Notes under the pieces: model-generated
Told to the model about the DNA's origin: nothing
Databases searched by the model: none
The model's input: only the letters and a program-made list of their open reading frames with translations
Assembly (NCBI GenBank): GCA_029202485.1
Contig: CP119313.1
Span: 2,480,001 to 2,544,000 of the forward strand
DNA length: 64,000 nt
DNA from: Candidatus Pedobacter colombiensis
GTDB taxonomy: Bacteria; Bacteroidota; Bacteroidia; Sphingobacteriales; Sphingobacteriaceae
Reading direction: 5' to 3'
Program-made: the position numbers and the translations under genes
Part shown: positions 1-8,358 of the stretch, piece after piece
Layout: each line of letters begins with the position of its first letter
Numbering within the stretch: the stretch's first letter is position 1

Positions 1-1093
1 ATTCGTAAAGGAACAATTGTCGCGAAGTAATGATCTGATCACCTGCTTTCAGTCCATCACTCACATACGCTAAATCTTCCACTCTTTTAGCAATAGTAAT
101 TTCCTGAACATGAACTTTAGCTTGCCCATCCTTTATCATTACATAGTTACGGTCATTGTCGAAAATGATAGCCGATGCAGGGATAAATGGCAAATTGCTA
201 CCAGCAACTTCCGCTATAGAAACTTTGGCAAACATCTGAGGCTTTAATAAATAGCCTGGGTTTTCAATTTTAACCCTGGCCCGCATTACTTTATTTTCAG
301 GGTCTATTAAACTATATACCTTATCAATCTTTCCATAAAAAACTTTATCAGGATAAGATAACGTCGTGATCTTAACGGTATTTCCATTTTGAATTTTAGA
401 AATATCAGACTCATATATATTAATCAATATATATACAGTAGATAAATCAGCAATGGTAAACAAGTTTTCAGCATTGTCGGCCCTTACCTGCATATGATCA
501 GTAGCATTTTTCTCTACAACATAACCACCTATAGGCGTCACAATTGCGTAACCACGACTATTGGTTTTATTAATAGCCATAACATCTCCGGCACGTTTAC
601 TTTCTGCTGTAGCTTTTTCATATTCAGATTTGGCTTGTTCCAGATCTTTCTCAGAGGCCAGACCACTTTCATATAAATCCTGTGTGGATTTAAGAATCCT
701 TTTGGTGTTCCTTACATCTGCTTCAGAAGAAATAAGATCTTTCGCAAAACCGGCAATTTCTACACTTCGCATACTTGCCAGTACCTGACCTTTTTTTACC
801 ATATCTCCCAGTTGTACATGAACATCTTGTGTAACTCCACTTACAAGTGGGAATATTTTAACCATTTTATTCTCATCCGGAGCAACAATACCGGTAAGGG
901 TCAATTGAGTTGTAGCATTGCCATCCTTAACTGTATCTACAACCAACTCACTGAGTAATTTATCATTTAATTGGAACTGGGGATCTTTTACAACTTCTGC
1001 AGGTTCAGCGCTGTTACAAGAAATTAAACAGGTTAAAGCGAAAGTTGCAACGATCATTAACACTGAGATTTTAGGATTATTGTACATATACAT
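1..1093 (-). CDS. RND efflux periplasmic adaptor (membrane fusion protein), partial
   Basis: The minus strand is open from ATG at 1093 (a second in-frame ATG lies at 1087) to the window edge, about 364 codons, so the C-terminus is missing. The N-terminus is a lipoprotein signal with lipobox L23-I-S-C26. A lipoyl/barrel-sandwich half follows (residues about 60-100, including VSGVTQDVHVQLGDMVKKGQ), then a helical hairpin, the second lipoyl half (TPIGGYVVEKNA) and a beta-barrel segment. This is the layout of CusB/CzcB-type adaptors, which link an inner-membrane RND pump to an outer-membrane channel. The TolC-like gene ends 5 bp upstream of the start, so the two are surely co-transcribed. The RND pump should lie just beyond position 1. 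The substrate (metal or drug) cannot be read from the sequence. Confidence 0.9.
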   Translation of the reverse strand, partial: MYMYNNPKISVLMIVATFALTCLISCNSAEPAEVVKDPQFQLNDKLLSELVVDTVKDGNATTQLTLTGIVAPDENKMVKIFPLVSGVTQDVHVQLGDMVKKGQVLASMRSVEIAGFAKDLISSEADVRNTKRILKSTQDLYESGLASEKDLEQAKSEYEKATAESKRAGDVMAINKTNSRGYAIVTPIGGYVVEKNATDHMQVRADNAENLFTIADLSTVYILINIYESDISKIQNGNTVKITTLSYPDKVFYGKIDKVYSLIDPENKVMRARVKIENPGYLLKPQMFAKVSIAEVAGSNLPFIPASAIIFDNDRNYVMIKDGQAKVHVQEITIAKRVEDLAYVSDGLKAGDQIITSRQLFLYE

Positions 1094-1098
1094 GCTTT

Positions 1099-2397
1099 TT
1101 ATTTGTTAAAAAATTGAGTTCCGGTAATAAAATTCAATTCCTCCAGTGAATTGATACGATTAAGCTCCATGGAATTCATTTGCAAGGTGTTTGTTTTATA
1201 AGAGTCATAGAAATCCAGAAATTCCAATAAGCTGATATTCCTTTTTTGGTAGTTTTTAGCAACCTCTTCGATCAGATGCGTAAAATTTGCTGTAAACTTC
1301 GGATCAAAGCTGTTATAAAGCCTTTCTAGCCTGAAAGCCGCCTGAAATGAATTATCCAGTTCACTTTCTATTTCATCCTTCTGTTGTTGAAGACTATTCA
1401 TGCTGCTTTTAATCGCAATTTTAGCTTGTTTTATCCCCCCTTGATTCCTGTTAAACAACGGAAGAGGAATGCTTACACCCAGACCACTATAATTGCGTAC
1501 CGTACTTCCCAATTTATCAAAGGTTAGCCCTACCGTGATATCCGGTATCGCCATTGCATGTTGTAATTTTAAGTTCAGATTGCTGTAGTCTACTGCTGAT
1601 TTTGCTATTTTTAAATCATAACGATTGGCATAGGCAGAGTCTAGTAACGATTTATATGGTACTTCTTCCAATACATTTTTAGTCGCTATGTTCAATTCCA
1701 TCTTAGGTAAAATATAGCGTTGAGGACTCACTCTGATTAAGAGCTTAAATTCGCTCTGCACATCATCTATTTCATCCCTTAAGTCATTCAGTTCTGTTTG
1801 AAGCGTGTACAATTGAGATTGAATACGCAATACTTCGTTTTGTGCAATGTTCCCCTTTTGGTATTGCTGATTAAATACGGCTAAAGTTGTTGATAAAGAA
1901 TTGATCTCCTCCTGATACACCTTAGCAGACTGTTCCTTATAGTATATTTTGTAAAAATCCGTTCTTAAGGTATACTTTAAAGTTCTTAGCAGGTCAAAAA
2001 ACTCATATTCAGACTGTTTAACACCGATCTTTGCCAGGTTAATGTTTTTATTTCTTTTGCCTGCTGTTACAAAAAGTTGTGAAATACTACCAGTATACTG
2101 TCCGCCATCATAACTCATGTCAAAGAATTTTTTGGTCTCCGGATTGAAAAGAATGTTTTCAAAGCCAAATTCAGGATTGTTAAACAAACCCGCAGTTATG
2201 ACTTCAGCTTTTGCATGATCTATATTAAACCTGCCAGCCAACAGGCTTAAGTTATTTTGCAGAAATTCTGCTTCTGCCTCCTTAATGGTTATACTTAAAG
2301 TATCCCGTGCCACTTTCTGTGCACACGCTCTCTGTTCCTGAAAGATGATGCCAATAGTTAGCAATATCAAAAGGGTTCGAGCAAATTTTCGACTCAT
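1099..2397 (-). CDS. TolC/CusC-family outer membrane efflux protein
   Basis: 432 residues, close to the usual size for this family in Bacteroidota. An N-terminal signal peptide (RTLLILLTIGIIFQEQRACA) is followed by two repeats of long amphipathic helices with the typical outer membrane efflux protein pattern, including GLGVSIPLPLFNRNQGGIKQ in the second half. It forms the outer-membrane exit duct of a tripartite pump. It is the first gene of the efflux operon, followed after 5 bp by the adaptor. Its promoter region (2398-2511) carries a good -7 box and a set of repeats probably bound by the response regulator encoded upstream. Confidence 0.9.
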   Translation of the reverse strand: MSRKFARTLLILLTIGIIFQEQRACAQKVARDTLSITIKEAEAEFLQNNLSLLAGRFNIDHAKAEVITAGLFNNPEFGFENILFNPETKKFFDMSYDGGQYTGSISQLFVTAGKRNKNINLAKIGVKQSEYEFFDLLRTLKYTLRTDFYKIYYKEQSAKVYQEEINSLSTTLAVFNQQYQKGNIAQNEVLRIQSQLYTLQTELNDLRDEIDDVQSEFKLLIRVSPQRYILPKMELNIATKNVLEEVPYKSLLDSAYANRYDLKIAKSAVDYSNLNLKLQHAMAIPDITVGLTFDKLGSTVRNYSGLGVSIPLPLFNRNQGGIKQAKIAIKSSMNSLQQQKDEIESELDNSFQAAFRLERLYNSFDPKFTANFTHLIEEVAKNYQKRNISLLEFLDFYDSYKTNTLQMNSMELNRINSLEELNFITGTQFFNK

Positions 2398-2416
2398 AGC
2401 TTTCTTTTTTTGAAAG

Positions 2417-2424
2417 CAAAGCTA
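2417..2424 (-). promoter_or_regulatory. -7 box of the efflux operon promoter
   Basis: Read on the minus strand this is TAGCTTTG, an exact match to the Bacteroidota -7 consensus TAnnTTTG. It would place the transcript start near 2414, about 17 bases before the ATG at 2397. No TTTG-type -33 box lies at the expected distance; the repeat array begins there instead, which fits an activator-dependent promoter. Confidence 0.5.
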
Positions 2425-2434
2425 TATTACAGGT

Positions 2435-2494
2435 ATTAGAGACCCCTTAATTTACCATTAAAGGGGAATTAGAAAGAGATTAGAATATTCTAAT
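2435..2494 (-). promoter_or_regulatory. Phased 11-bp repeat array and palindrome, probable response regulator site
   Basis: On the minus strand the heptamers TTCTAAT (2485-2479), TTCTAAT (2474-2468), CTTTAAT (2463-2457), a degenerate AATTAAG (2452-2446) and CTCTAAT (2441-2435) follow each other every 11 bases. The first belongs to a perfect 16-bp palindrome, ATTAGAATATTCTAAT, at 2479-2494. OmpR/PhoB-type regulators commonly bind direct repeats one helical turn apart. The array lies just upstream of the -7 box and downstream of the regulator/kinase genes. Binding is inferred. Confidence 0.5.
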
Positions 2495-2511
2495 TTGGTG
2501 GCAAATCAGGC

Positions 2512-3891
2512 TTATCGTGTAGGGAAAAAGAGTGTAAAGGTTGTTCCTTTATTGACTTCCGATTTAATGTCAATTTTTCCATTATGTAAGCGAACAATGT
2601 TATCTGTTAAAGAAAGGCCTATACCATAGCCCTGAAAATTCATGGCATTGGTAGCACGGTAGAAAGGTTGAAATATCTTCTTTAAATCCTCTGCTGCAAT
2701 TCCAATTCCTTTATCCTGAATTAAGATCCTAATACCTCCATCCTTATAACTTATGGCACAGAGAACTGGTTTCCCCTCTGAAAATTTAATCGCATTTTTC
2801 AATATGTTACTGATGGCGATAAACAACAGTCGTCTATTCCCAAAAAGCATACTTTTTGATGGATCTTCAGGCAAATTATATTTAAAAGTTACATTCTCTA
2901 TATTTGTTTTATCTCCAAGTTCATCAACAATTTCCCACATAAGCTCATCTATCCTGACCTGCTGAAAATCTTTGTTGTTCAAATTAGTCTGCATGAGCTC
3001 CATGAGACTATTGATAATTAAATTTAACCGCTCCACGCTCGACACTATCCCAAGTAATGCTGCTTTGTACTGAGCCGGTTTCCGTTCTTTCATCAAAGTG
3101 ATTTCCGCTTCTCCAAGTATAGAAGTAATTGGTGTACGCAACTCATGCGAAGCATTTGCTACAAAAGATTTCTGACTATCAAAAGATTGTTCCAAATGTT
3201 CCAGCAGTTGATTAATCGTTAGTGAGAGTGTATCAATCTCATCCGTCTTATCCATGCTGATTGGCAATCGCATATGAAGATTCGAAGATCGCGTTCGTTT
3301 TAAATTATCAGTAATCATCACAATTGGCTGCATCGACATATTGGCAAATACCCTACCTATAAAAAAGGTAATAAATAAAGAAGCTACAAAAAATACCGAC
3401 ATAATGATACCAAGCTGATTCATGTCATAAAACCCCCGTTCATCAATTGCAGAAACAACGACAATAAAATTCCCGGAATTATCCTCATAGTATAAGCCTG
3501 ATGCTTGTCTTTCTCCTACCATAAAATGAGCAGTCTTATTCTCAAGAATTTTCTTTACAAAACCTTTATTCCATATCAGGGAGTCCTTAGGTGTGAATAT
3601 AGGCTCGAGTTTGTCTGTATAAATGCTGATGGATTCCTTAGATAGAGACTGAGGGAATTTTTTAGTTACCTGCATGAATACTTTTTTGGAGAGGTTGTCC
3701 TCTGCAAAATGAAATTGCGCTGCAATCATCGCACGCTCATCCAGCTTATTAAAAAAAGAATTGGAACGATTGTGCTCTACAAATATAAAAATGCCGCTTA
3801 ATACTATAAACAGTAAAAAAGCAAACATAAAAGTAAACTTTAGGGACAGGGAATTTTTAAATTTCATCATTTTGACAGGAGATTTAATCAT
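2512..3891 (-). CDS. Sensor histidine kinase (HAMP-HisKA-HATPase), efflux-associated
   Basis: 459 residues. TM1 is at about 17-38, followed by an extracytoplasmic sensor of about 120 residues, TM2 at about 162-182, a HAMP linker, a HisKA domain with the phospho-accepting His in ASHELRTP (near residue 250), and a HATPase_c domain with the G boxes DKGIGI and YGIGLSL. It is a membrane-bound class I kinase that phosphorylates the partner regulator. The ATG overlaps the end of the regulator gene by 8 bp, so the two are translationally coupled. The position directly upstream of an RND/TolC operon recalls CusRS/CzcRS metal sensing systems, but the ligand is not visible. Confidence 0.92.
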   Translation of the reverse strand: MIKSPVKMMKFKNSLSLKFTFMFAFLLFIVLSGIFIFVEHNRSNSFFNKLDERAMIAAQFHFAEDNLSKKVFMQVTKKFPQSLSKESISIYTDKLEPIFTPKDSLIWNKGFVKKILENKTAHFMVGERQASGLYYEDNSGNFIVVVSAIDERGFYDMNQLGIIMSVFFVASLFITFFIGRVFANMSMQPIVMITDNLKRTRSSNLHMRLPISMDKTDEIDTLSLTINQLLEHLEQSFDSQKSFVANASHELRTPITSILGEAEITLMKERKPAQYKAALLGIVSSVERLNLIINSLMELMQTNLNNKDFQQVRIDELMWEIVDELGDKTNIENVTFKYNLPEDPSKSMLFGNRRLLFIAISNILKNAIKFSEGKPVLCAISYKDGGIRILIQDKGIGIAAEDLKKIFQPFYRATNAMNFQGYGIGLSLTDNIVRLHNGKIDIKSEVNKGTTFTLFFPTR

Positions 3892-4558
3892 CCTTAATTA
3901 GATATCCCATTCCTATCACTGTATGTATCAGCTGAACAGGGTAACCTTTATCAATTTTTGCACGTAAGTAATTGATATAAACATCAATTAAATTGGTTCC
4001 CCGATTAAAAGAAATGCCCCAAACTGCCTCTGCAATATACATTCTGGATAAAACTCTATTCTTATTGGCCAATAAAACCTCCAGCAATGTAAACTCTTTA
4101 GCAGACAACAAGATAATTTTGCCATTTCGGGTGACTGTTTTTTTGTAGCAATCCATTTCCAGATCGGCAATTTTATATATTGTACCCGGCAAAACCATGT
4201 CTTTTCTTCTACTCAATGCTTTTACCCTGGCTAGCAACTCCACGAAATGAAAGGGCTTTGTTAAATAATCATCTGCGCCATTTTCCAGGCCTAGTACTTT
4301 ATCGTTTACGGTATCCAAAGCAGACAGCATTAAAATTGGCACTTCCTTTTTCACCTGTCTGATGAGCTTGCAAATTTCTACCCCGTTTATATAGGGTAAA
4401 ACAACATCCATAATAATCAGGTCATAATGGTATTCCAATGCCATTTTGCATCCCATATTCCCATCATAAGCCACTGCAACATTATTCATTTGTTCCTCAA
4501 GCCCCTTTTTTATTAATGCAGAAACCTTTGGTTCGTCCTCAATTAGTAAAATGTTCAT
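3884..4558 (-). CDS. OmpR/PhoB-family response regulator
   Basis: 224 residues from ATG 4558. This start (MNILLIEDEP) matches the family N-terminus; a longer reading from 4606 would add 16 residues unlike any receiver domain and would start upstream of the -7 box at 4570-4577. The receiver domain has the acidic pair E-D at residues 8-9, the phospho-Asp in LIIMDVVLP and the conserved Lys in LTKPF. The C-terminal winged helix (about 130-224) is of the Trans_reg_C type. It pairs with the overlapping kinase gene and likely controls the efflux operon and its own promoter. Confidence 0.93.
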   Translation of the reverse strand: MNILLIEDEPKVSALIKKGLEEQMNNVAVAYDGNMGCKMALEYHYDLIIMDVVLPYINGVEICKLIRQVKKEVPILMLSALDTVNDKVLGLENGADDYLTKPFHFVELLARVKALSRRKDMVLPGTIYKIADLEMDCYKKTVTRNGKIILLSAKEFTLLEVLLANKNRVLSRMYIAEAVWGISFNRGTNLIDVYINYLRAKIDKGYPVQLIHTVIGMGYLIKDD

Positions 4559-4569
4559 GTTTTTTCTTT

Positions 4570-4577
4570 CAAATATA
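4570..4577 (-). promoter_or_regulatory. -7 box of the regulator/kinase operon
   Basis: Minus-strand TATATTTG matches TAnnTTTG exactly. The predicted transcript start near 4567 leaves a leader of about 9 bases before ATG 4558, which supports that start codon. Confidence 0.45.
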
Positions 4578-4611
4578 ATAGACGCACAATGTTTTCTACT
4601 GTACATTAAAA

Positions 4612-4632
4612 CATTCTAATTTCATTAGAATG
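4612..4632. promoter_or_regulatory. Inverted repeat upstream of the response regulator
   Basis: Perfect 9-bp arms CATTCTAAT and ATTAGAATG separated by TTC. The arms carry the same octamer, ATTAGAAT/ATTCTAAT, that forms the palindrome at 2479-2494 in front of the efflux operon. It sits 35 bp upstream of the -7 box, so autoregulation by the regulator is likely. Confidence 0.5.
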
Positions 4633-4702
4633 ATATCATTCATCAGCCTATGGTATATAGAAGTCTAAGGGCTGGTGCCGGGATTGCAATAGAAGAAAAG
4701 GG

Positions 4703-4720
4703 ATCAGGTTTATGCCTGAT
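4703..4720 (-). terminator. Weak hairpin at the end of tatA
   Basis: A 6-bp stem, ATCAGG/CCTGAT, with a 6-base loop is followed on the minus strand by the T-rich run CCCTTTTCTTC. It overlaps the tatA stop codon. It could separate tatA from the downstream regulator operon, but the stem is short. Confidence 0.35.
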
Positions 4721-4907
4721 TATTGTTATGTGGGTTTCCATCCCGGTCATCCAAACCATTTTTAGCATTGTTAAACTCCCTGATTCCCTTTCCCAATCCA
4801 CTCATCAATTCAGGTATTTTTTTGCCACCAAAAAGCAAAAGGACTGCCACTAAAATAACCAAAACCTCCTGTGTGCCCAAGGATGCCAGTAATGTTGTCT
4901 GTAACAT
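4710..4907 (-). CDS. tatA: Twin-arginine translocase subunit TatA/TatE
   Basis: 65 residues from ATG 4907 (MLQTTLLASLG). A longer frame adds 10 residues unlike the family. It has a short N-terminal transmembrane helix (EVLVILVAVLLLFGG), then the FGGKKIPE hinge and an amphipathic helix (LMSGLGKGIREF), the diagnostic TatA/E order, with a short polar tail. TatA oligomers form the transport path for folded Tat substrates in the cytoplasmic membrane. tatC is not in the window. It is divergent from efp. Confidence 0.93.
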   Translation of the reverse strand: MLQTTLLASLGTQEVLVILVAVLLLFGGKKIPELMSGLGKGIREFNNAKNGLDDRDGNPHNNNQA

Positions 4908-5021
4908 AATTTTATAGATTAATATTATCTGGCACAAGAATAAGATAGGAAAATTAAAACGGCATTAAAACTTAAAAAAAAGCATATATCTTTACCGCAA
5001 ATTTTACAATTATATTCTTTT

Positions 5022-5582
5022 ATGGCAAAAGCATCTGAAATTAAAGTAGGAAACATATTACGGTTTAACGGTGAGCTGGTAACAGTTACGGAGATCTTAC
5101 ATCGTACTCCAGGTAAAGGTGGGGCTTTCTACTTAGGTAAATTTCGTAATATTAAAACGGGAAAAATCGTTGAGGCCCGTTTAGGAACTGACGAGCAGGT
5201 TGAAATTTGCCGCGTAGAAACGAATGATTATCAATATCTATATGAAGAAGGTGATTATTTTGTCGTAATGGACAATGTCACTTTTGATCAATTCAATATT
5301 CCTAAATCATTATTTGGCTCATCTGCTAAGTTCCTAAAAGAGGGCATGGATGTGATCGTTTCGTTAGAAAGTGAAGAACCTATTATGGCACAAGCTCCAA
5401 ACTTTGTGGAATTGGAGATTACTTATGCTGAACCGGCCGTTAAAGGTGATACTTCTTCAGGTGCATTGAAATCTGTTACTACAGAAAATGGAATTGAATT
5501 AAAAGTACCTTTGTTTGTGAACCAGGGTGATAAGATAAAAGTAGATACGCGTACAGGAGAATATGTTGAGCGTGTAAAATAG
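5022..5582 (+). CDS. efp: Translation elongation factor P
   Basis: 186 residues, full length for EF-P. It starts MAKASEIKVGNILRFNGE and has the three-domain layout: KOW-like N domain with the loop HRTPGKGGAF, where the modifiable Lys of EF-P sits (K in PGKGG), then two OB domains, with the C-terminal signature near KVPLFVNQGDKIKVDTRTGEY. EF-P relieves ribosome stalling at polyproline stretches. The gene is alone on the plus strand and ends in a strong terminator. Confidence 0.97.
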   Translation: MAKASEIKVGNILRFNGELVTVTEILHRTPGKGGAFYLGKFRNIKTGKIVEARLGTDEQVEICRVETNDYQYLYEEGDYFVVMDNVTFDQFNIPKSLFGSSAKFLKEGMDVIVSLESEEPIMAQAPNFVELEITYAEPAVKGDTSSGALKSVTTENGIELKVPLFVNQGDKIKVDTRTGEYVERVK

Positions 5583-5600
5583 TTGCTAATTATAGCAGTA

Positions 5601-5637
5601 AAAAAGTGGCTCGTATATATCCTATGAGCCACTTTTT
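5601..5637. terminator. Bidirectional rho-independent terminator
   Basis: A perfect 12-bp stem, AAAAAGTGGCTC/GAGCCACTTTTT, with a 13-base loop. It has T runs on both strands and lies between the convergent ends of efp (5582) and the DoxX gene (5651). Confidence 0.88.
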
Positions 5638-5650
5638 TATTGCTTAGCTT

Positions 5651-6043
5651 TTACTTTATCATCGGCAGATACTTTTCACGGTTCTCAATAATCACCCAAA
5701 TATTAATAGCAAAAAGTACAAGTGCTAATGGTAAACCCGACGGAGCCATTGTGAGGTGTGTTAATATGATGCCTATCATAACCGGAAAAATAACTATTGC
5801 GCCAAGTGCCCTGTATTTATTGGCCATGAAAAGCATACCACCAATAATTTCGACAATTGCAATCAGTGGTAATAACCAGCCTACGGTCATAAAGGCAGTC
5901 ATTACTTTCACCAGGCCTTCAGGCAAATCTTTAGGCACGGGCATATAATTTAAAAATTTATTCAGTCCCGCATTAATAAACACCAGCCCAAAAAGGAGGC
6001 TTAAGACAAATATAATTTTCTGCTTCATCGTTTTTATTTTCAA
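5651..6043 (-). CDS. DoxX-like small membrane protein
   Basis: 130 residues with four predicted transmembrane helices. The sequence LVFINAGLNKFLNYMPVP and the segment IVEIIGGMLFMANKYRALGAIVIFP are typical of DoxX-family proteins, which have quinone-linked or redox-related roles but no single agreed reaction. The start is ATG 6043; ATG 6028 (MKQKIIF) is an equally good choice because the signal-like helix begins there. No operon partner is visible. Confidence 0.75.
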   Translation of the reverse strand: MKIKTMKQKIIFVLSLLFGLVFINAGLNKFLNYMPVPKDLPEGLVKVMTAFMTVGWLLPLIAIVEIIGGMLFMANKYRALGAIVIFPVMIGIILTHLTMAPSGLPLALVLFAINIWVIIENREKYLPMIK

Positions 6044-6115
6044 ATTACTAATATTTACTTACTTTATAACAAGCAAATTAAATAAATATAATTTTATAGA
6101 AAATACACGACTGCT

Positions 6116-6883
6116 TTATTTAAACCAATAGCTATACCCAATTGAAGCGGTTGCAGCACCAGTATTGTTCTTACCGTTTTGGGTACCTTTTTGTATGTTC
6201 AGGAAACCATAATTACCACCACCTTCTACAAATATATTACTTAAACCAAAACGATAACTCAAGCCTATATTACCTTCTACACCAACATTAGCTTTATGTA
6301 ATTGGCTTCTTATATTATCTGTAGCATCAAAAGACTGGGGACCTATCGGCAAGGGCTGCGTACCGGCAGGATCTGTATAAAGATTGTCGTTACCACTGGT
6401 TACCTGCTTGGCAGAGATTAAATAACCGAAAAAAGGTCCTACATCAGCATAGATTCGAAAAGGGCTTTCTTTATGAAAATTCCAACCAAATTTAGCCAGT
6501 ATAGGAACGAGCAGATAATCTAATTTGGCTTCGCTGTTATAGTTAGCATACAGATAGGTAGGTACTTGTCCTGGCGGAAACATTGCAGCAACCTGATCTG
6601 GAACTGTTAAGGCTTGAAATCCGTTCTTTTTTCCTCCTTGTGAGGAATATTCAATCATTGGTTGCACAGAAAAATGATCAGAGATTTTAAATTCAGCAAA
6701 TATAGCTACGTCGGCCCCCTGTCTGGAGCTATATCCAGTATTTAATGGATTTTGATTACCTCCAGCTGTTAAATTGGGTATACTGATTCCTCCCCTAACG
6801 CCCAAGGCAAAATTTTGGGCTTTAATGACTAATGAAGAACATAAAAAAACAGCATATGTAAAACATAGAATGAGCTTTTTCAT
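6116..6883 (-). CDS. Outer membrane beta-barrel protein (porin-like)
   Basis: 255 residues with a signal peptide (LILCFTYAVFLCSSLVIKAQ) and an OMP_b-brl type barrel: alternating strands such as ALGVRGGISIPN, FSVQPMIEYSSQGG, YADVGPFFGYLISA and NVGVEGNIGLSYRFG, ending in SIGYSYWFK. Such small barrels are common structural or diffusion proteins in Bacteroidota; no substrate can be named. It lies 68 bp downstream of the cytochrome b/c gene on the same strand, with no obvious terminator between them, so read-through from the respiratory operon is possible. Confidence 0.75.
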   Translation of the reverse strand: MKKLILCFTYAVFLCSSLVIKAQNFALGVRGGISIPNLTAGGNQNPLNTGYSSRQGADVAIFAEFKISDHFSVQPMIEYSSQGGKKNGFQALTVPDQVAAMFPPGQVPTYLYANYNSEAKLDYLLVPILAKFGWNFHKESPFRIYADVGPFFGYLISAKQVTSGNDNLYTDPAGTQPLPIGPQSFDATDNIRSQLHKANVGVEGNIGLSYRFGLSNIFVEGGGNYGFLNIQKGTQNGKNNTGAATASIGYSYWFK

Positions 6884-6951
6884 AGTAAAAAGATTTTATG
6901 TACATGATAGCTTCAATAACCATTAAAAAACCATTATGTTTTAATAAAGCG

Positions 6952-8358
6952 CTATTTCCTGGTCTCTAAAAATGTAACAATAGCGGTCAGGTCTTGATTG
7001 CTTAATATGCCACCATAAGCAGGCATATTAGGACCACCATTTACAATCCTTATGGTGATATCTTTCTTAGAAAGCCTTAAAGCAACTTCCGAAAGGTCGG
7101 GTCCCTTTAATCCTCCCTGATGCGCTATACTATGGCAAAATAAACAGCCTCTTTGATGAAGCAAGGAAGCCCCCTTTATCACTACAGAATCGGTAGAGTG
7201 CACGACTTTTGCTGCTAAAGGTTTAACATCGAATTTTGGTGACCATGCGGACTGCTGGCCAAGCAGGAATAAACTGAGGATAAATATAACAACACAAAGT
7301 ACGCCAAAAACCGCCCATGGACGCCGTATAGGACTTCTTTCCCCCTTATTGGAAATAAAAGGTAAGGACAGTAAGATGATGATGGTTAAGCCTGGACCTA
7401 TAAAAATCACATACGACTCTATTTCTGGAGGCATTAAAGCAAAAAGAGAAAAAATGGAAAGCATATACCAATCAGGTGTAGGGTTGGTATAAATGAAAGA
7501 CGGATCCGGAGGCTGGGTTAATTCTGGCGGCCCGAATATAATAGCGAGCGAGATAATTGCAATAATCGTAGCTGCTCCAAATAATAAATCACGCCATGCC
7601 GAATATGGCCAGAAAGGCACCCCTATTTTTTTCAGCATATCATGATACCATTCCCTATATTTTTTTGGATCAACAGGTCTACCCGCTTTAGCTGGCTCGG
7701 ATATTCCATTCCGTATTACCAACATTAAATGGTAAGCCAGGAATATAAAGATAATTGCAGGGATCACAAATACATGGTAAGAATAGAACCGGCTTAATGT
7801 ATGTCCTCCAATGGTATCACCACCCAGTAATAACCGGGCTACATATTTACCGATCAGCGGGATTCGTCCCATTTGCTCTGCGGCAACAACAGAAGACCAT
7901 ACACCATTTGCATCCCATCTTAACAATTGTCCTGTAAAACCCATTGCAATGGTTAAAAACAGTAGAAAAACCCCGCTGATCCAAGCCATTTCTCTTGGAA
8001 ACTTATATGCTGCTGTGAGATAAACCCTGATCATGTGAATTCCTACCATAATAATCATCCCCGACGCGCCAAAATAATGGACACCCCTCAACACGTTTCC
8101 AAAAGCTGCCTTATTGGTTATAAACAATAGAGACTGATATGCACCTGATGAAGAGGGCTGATAAAGCAAGGATAAGGCAATCCCTGTGATTACCTGTAAA
8201 ACCAGACAAAATAAGGTCGCACTCCCAAAAACATAACTCCATTTAGAGCCAGGAGGAACAAGATGTTTAATCATTGGCTCAAACATTTCTGTAAGGCCGC
8301 TACGATCATCAATCCAGTTCCATATTTTTTTTAAAATTCCCATATTCAAGCTAAGCAT
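6952..8358 (-). CDS. Cytochrome b with fused C-terminal cytochrome c domain
   Basis: 468 residues. The N-terminal four-helix cytochrome b part has heme-ligand pairs H94/H108 (13 between) and H195/H210 (14 between, the b6f-like spacing). A subunit IV-like part follows, with P295-D-W-Y (a PDWY version of the PEWY quinol-site motif), and then a C-terminal cytochrome c domain with C405-L-F-C-H409 and a likely distal Met in GGPNMPAYGG. The Cys that binds heme ci in b6f is Val here. It oxidises menaquinol with the Rieske protein encoded upstream. It is the last gene of the respiratory operon; the ATG at 8358 overlaps the Rieske stop by 8 bp, and ATG 8343 is an alternative start. Confidence 0.92.
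   Translation of the reverse strand: MLSLNMGILKKIWNWIDDRSGLTEMFEPMIKHLVPPGSKWSYVFGSATLFCLVLQVITGIALSLLYQPSSSGAYQSLLFITNKAAFGNVLRGVHYFGASGMIIMVGIHMIRVYLTAAYKFPREMAWISGVFLLFLTIAMGFTGQLLRWDANGVWSSVVAAEQMGRIPLIGKYVARLLLGGDTIGGHTLSRFYSYHVFVIPAIIFIFLAYHLMLVIRNGISEPAKAGRPVDPKKYREWYHDMLKKIGVPFWPYSAWRDLLFGAATIIAIISLAIIFGPPELTQPPDPSFIYTNPTPDWYMLSIFSLFALMPPEIESYVIFIGPGLTIIILLSLPFISNKGERSPIRRPWAVFGVLCVVIFILSLFLLGQQSAWSPKFDVKPLAAKVVHSTDSVVIKGASLLHQRGCLFCHSIAHQGGLKGPDLSEVALRLSKKDITIRIVNGGPNMPAYGGILSNQDLTAIVTFLETRK

Noticed and set aside
494..1109. Three plus-strand open frames over the adaptor gene
   Set aside because: They are antisense shadows of the minus-strand adaptor, which has complete family motifs.
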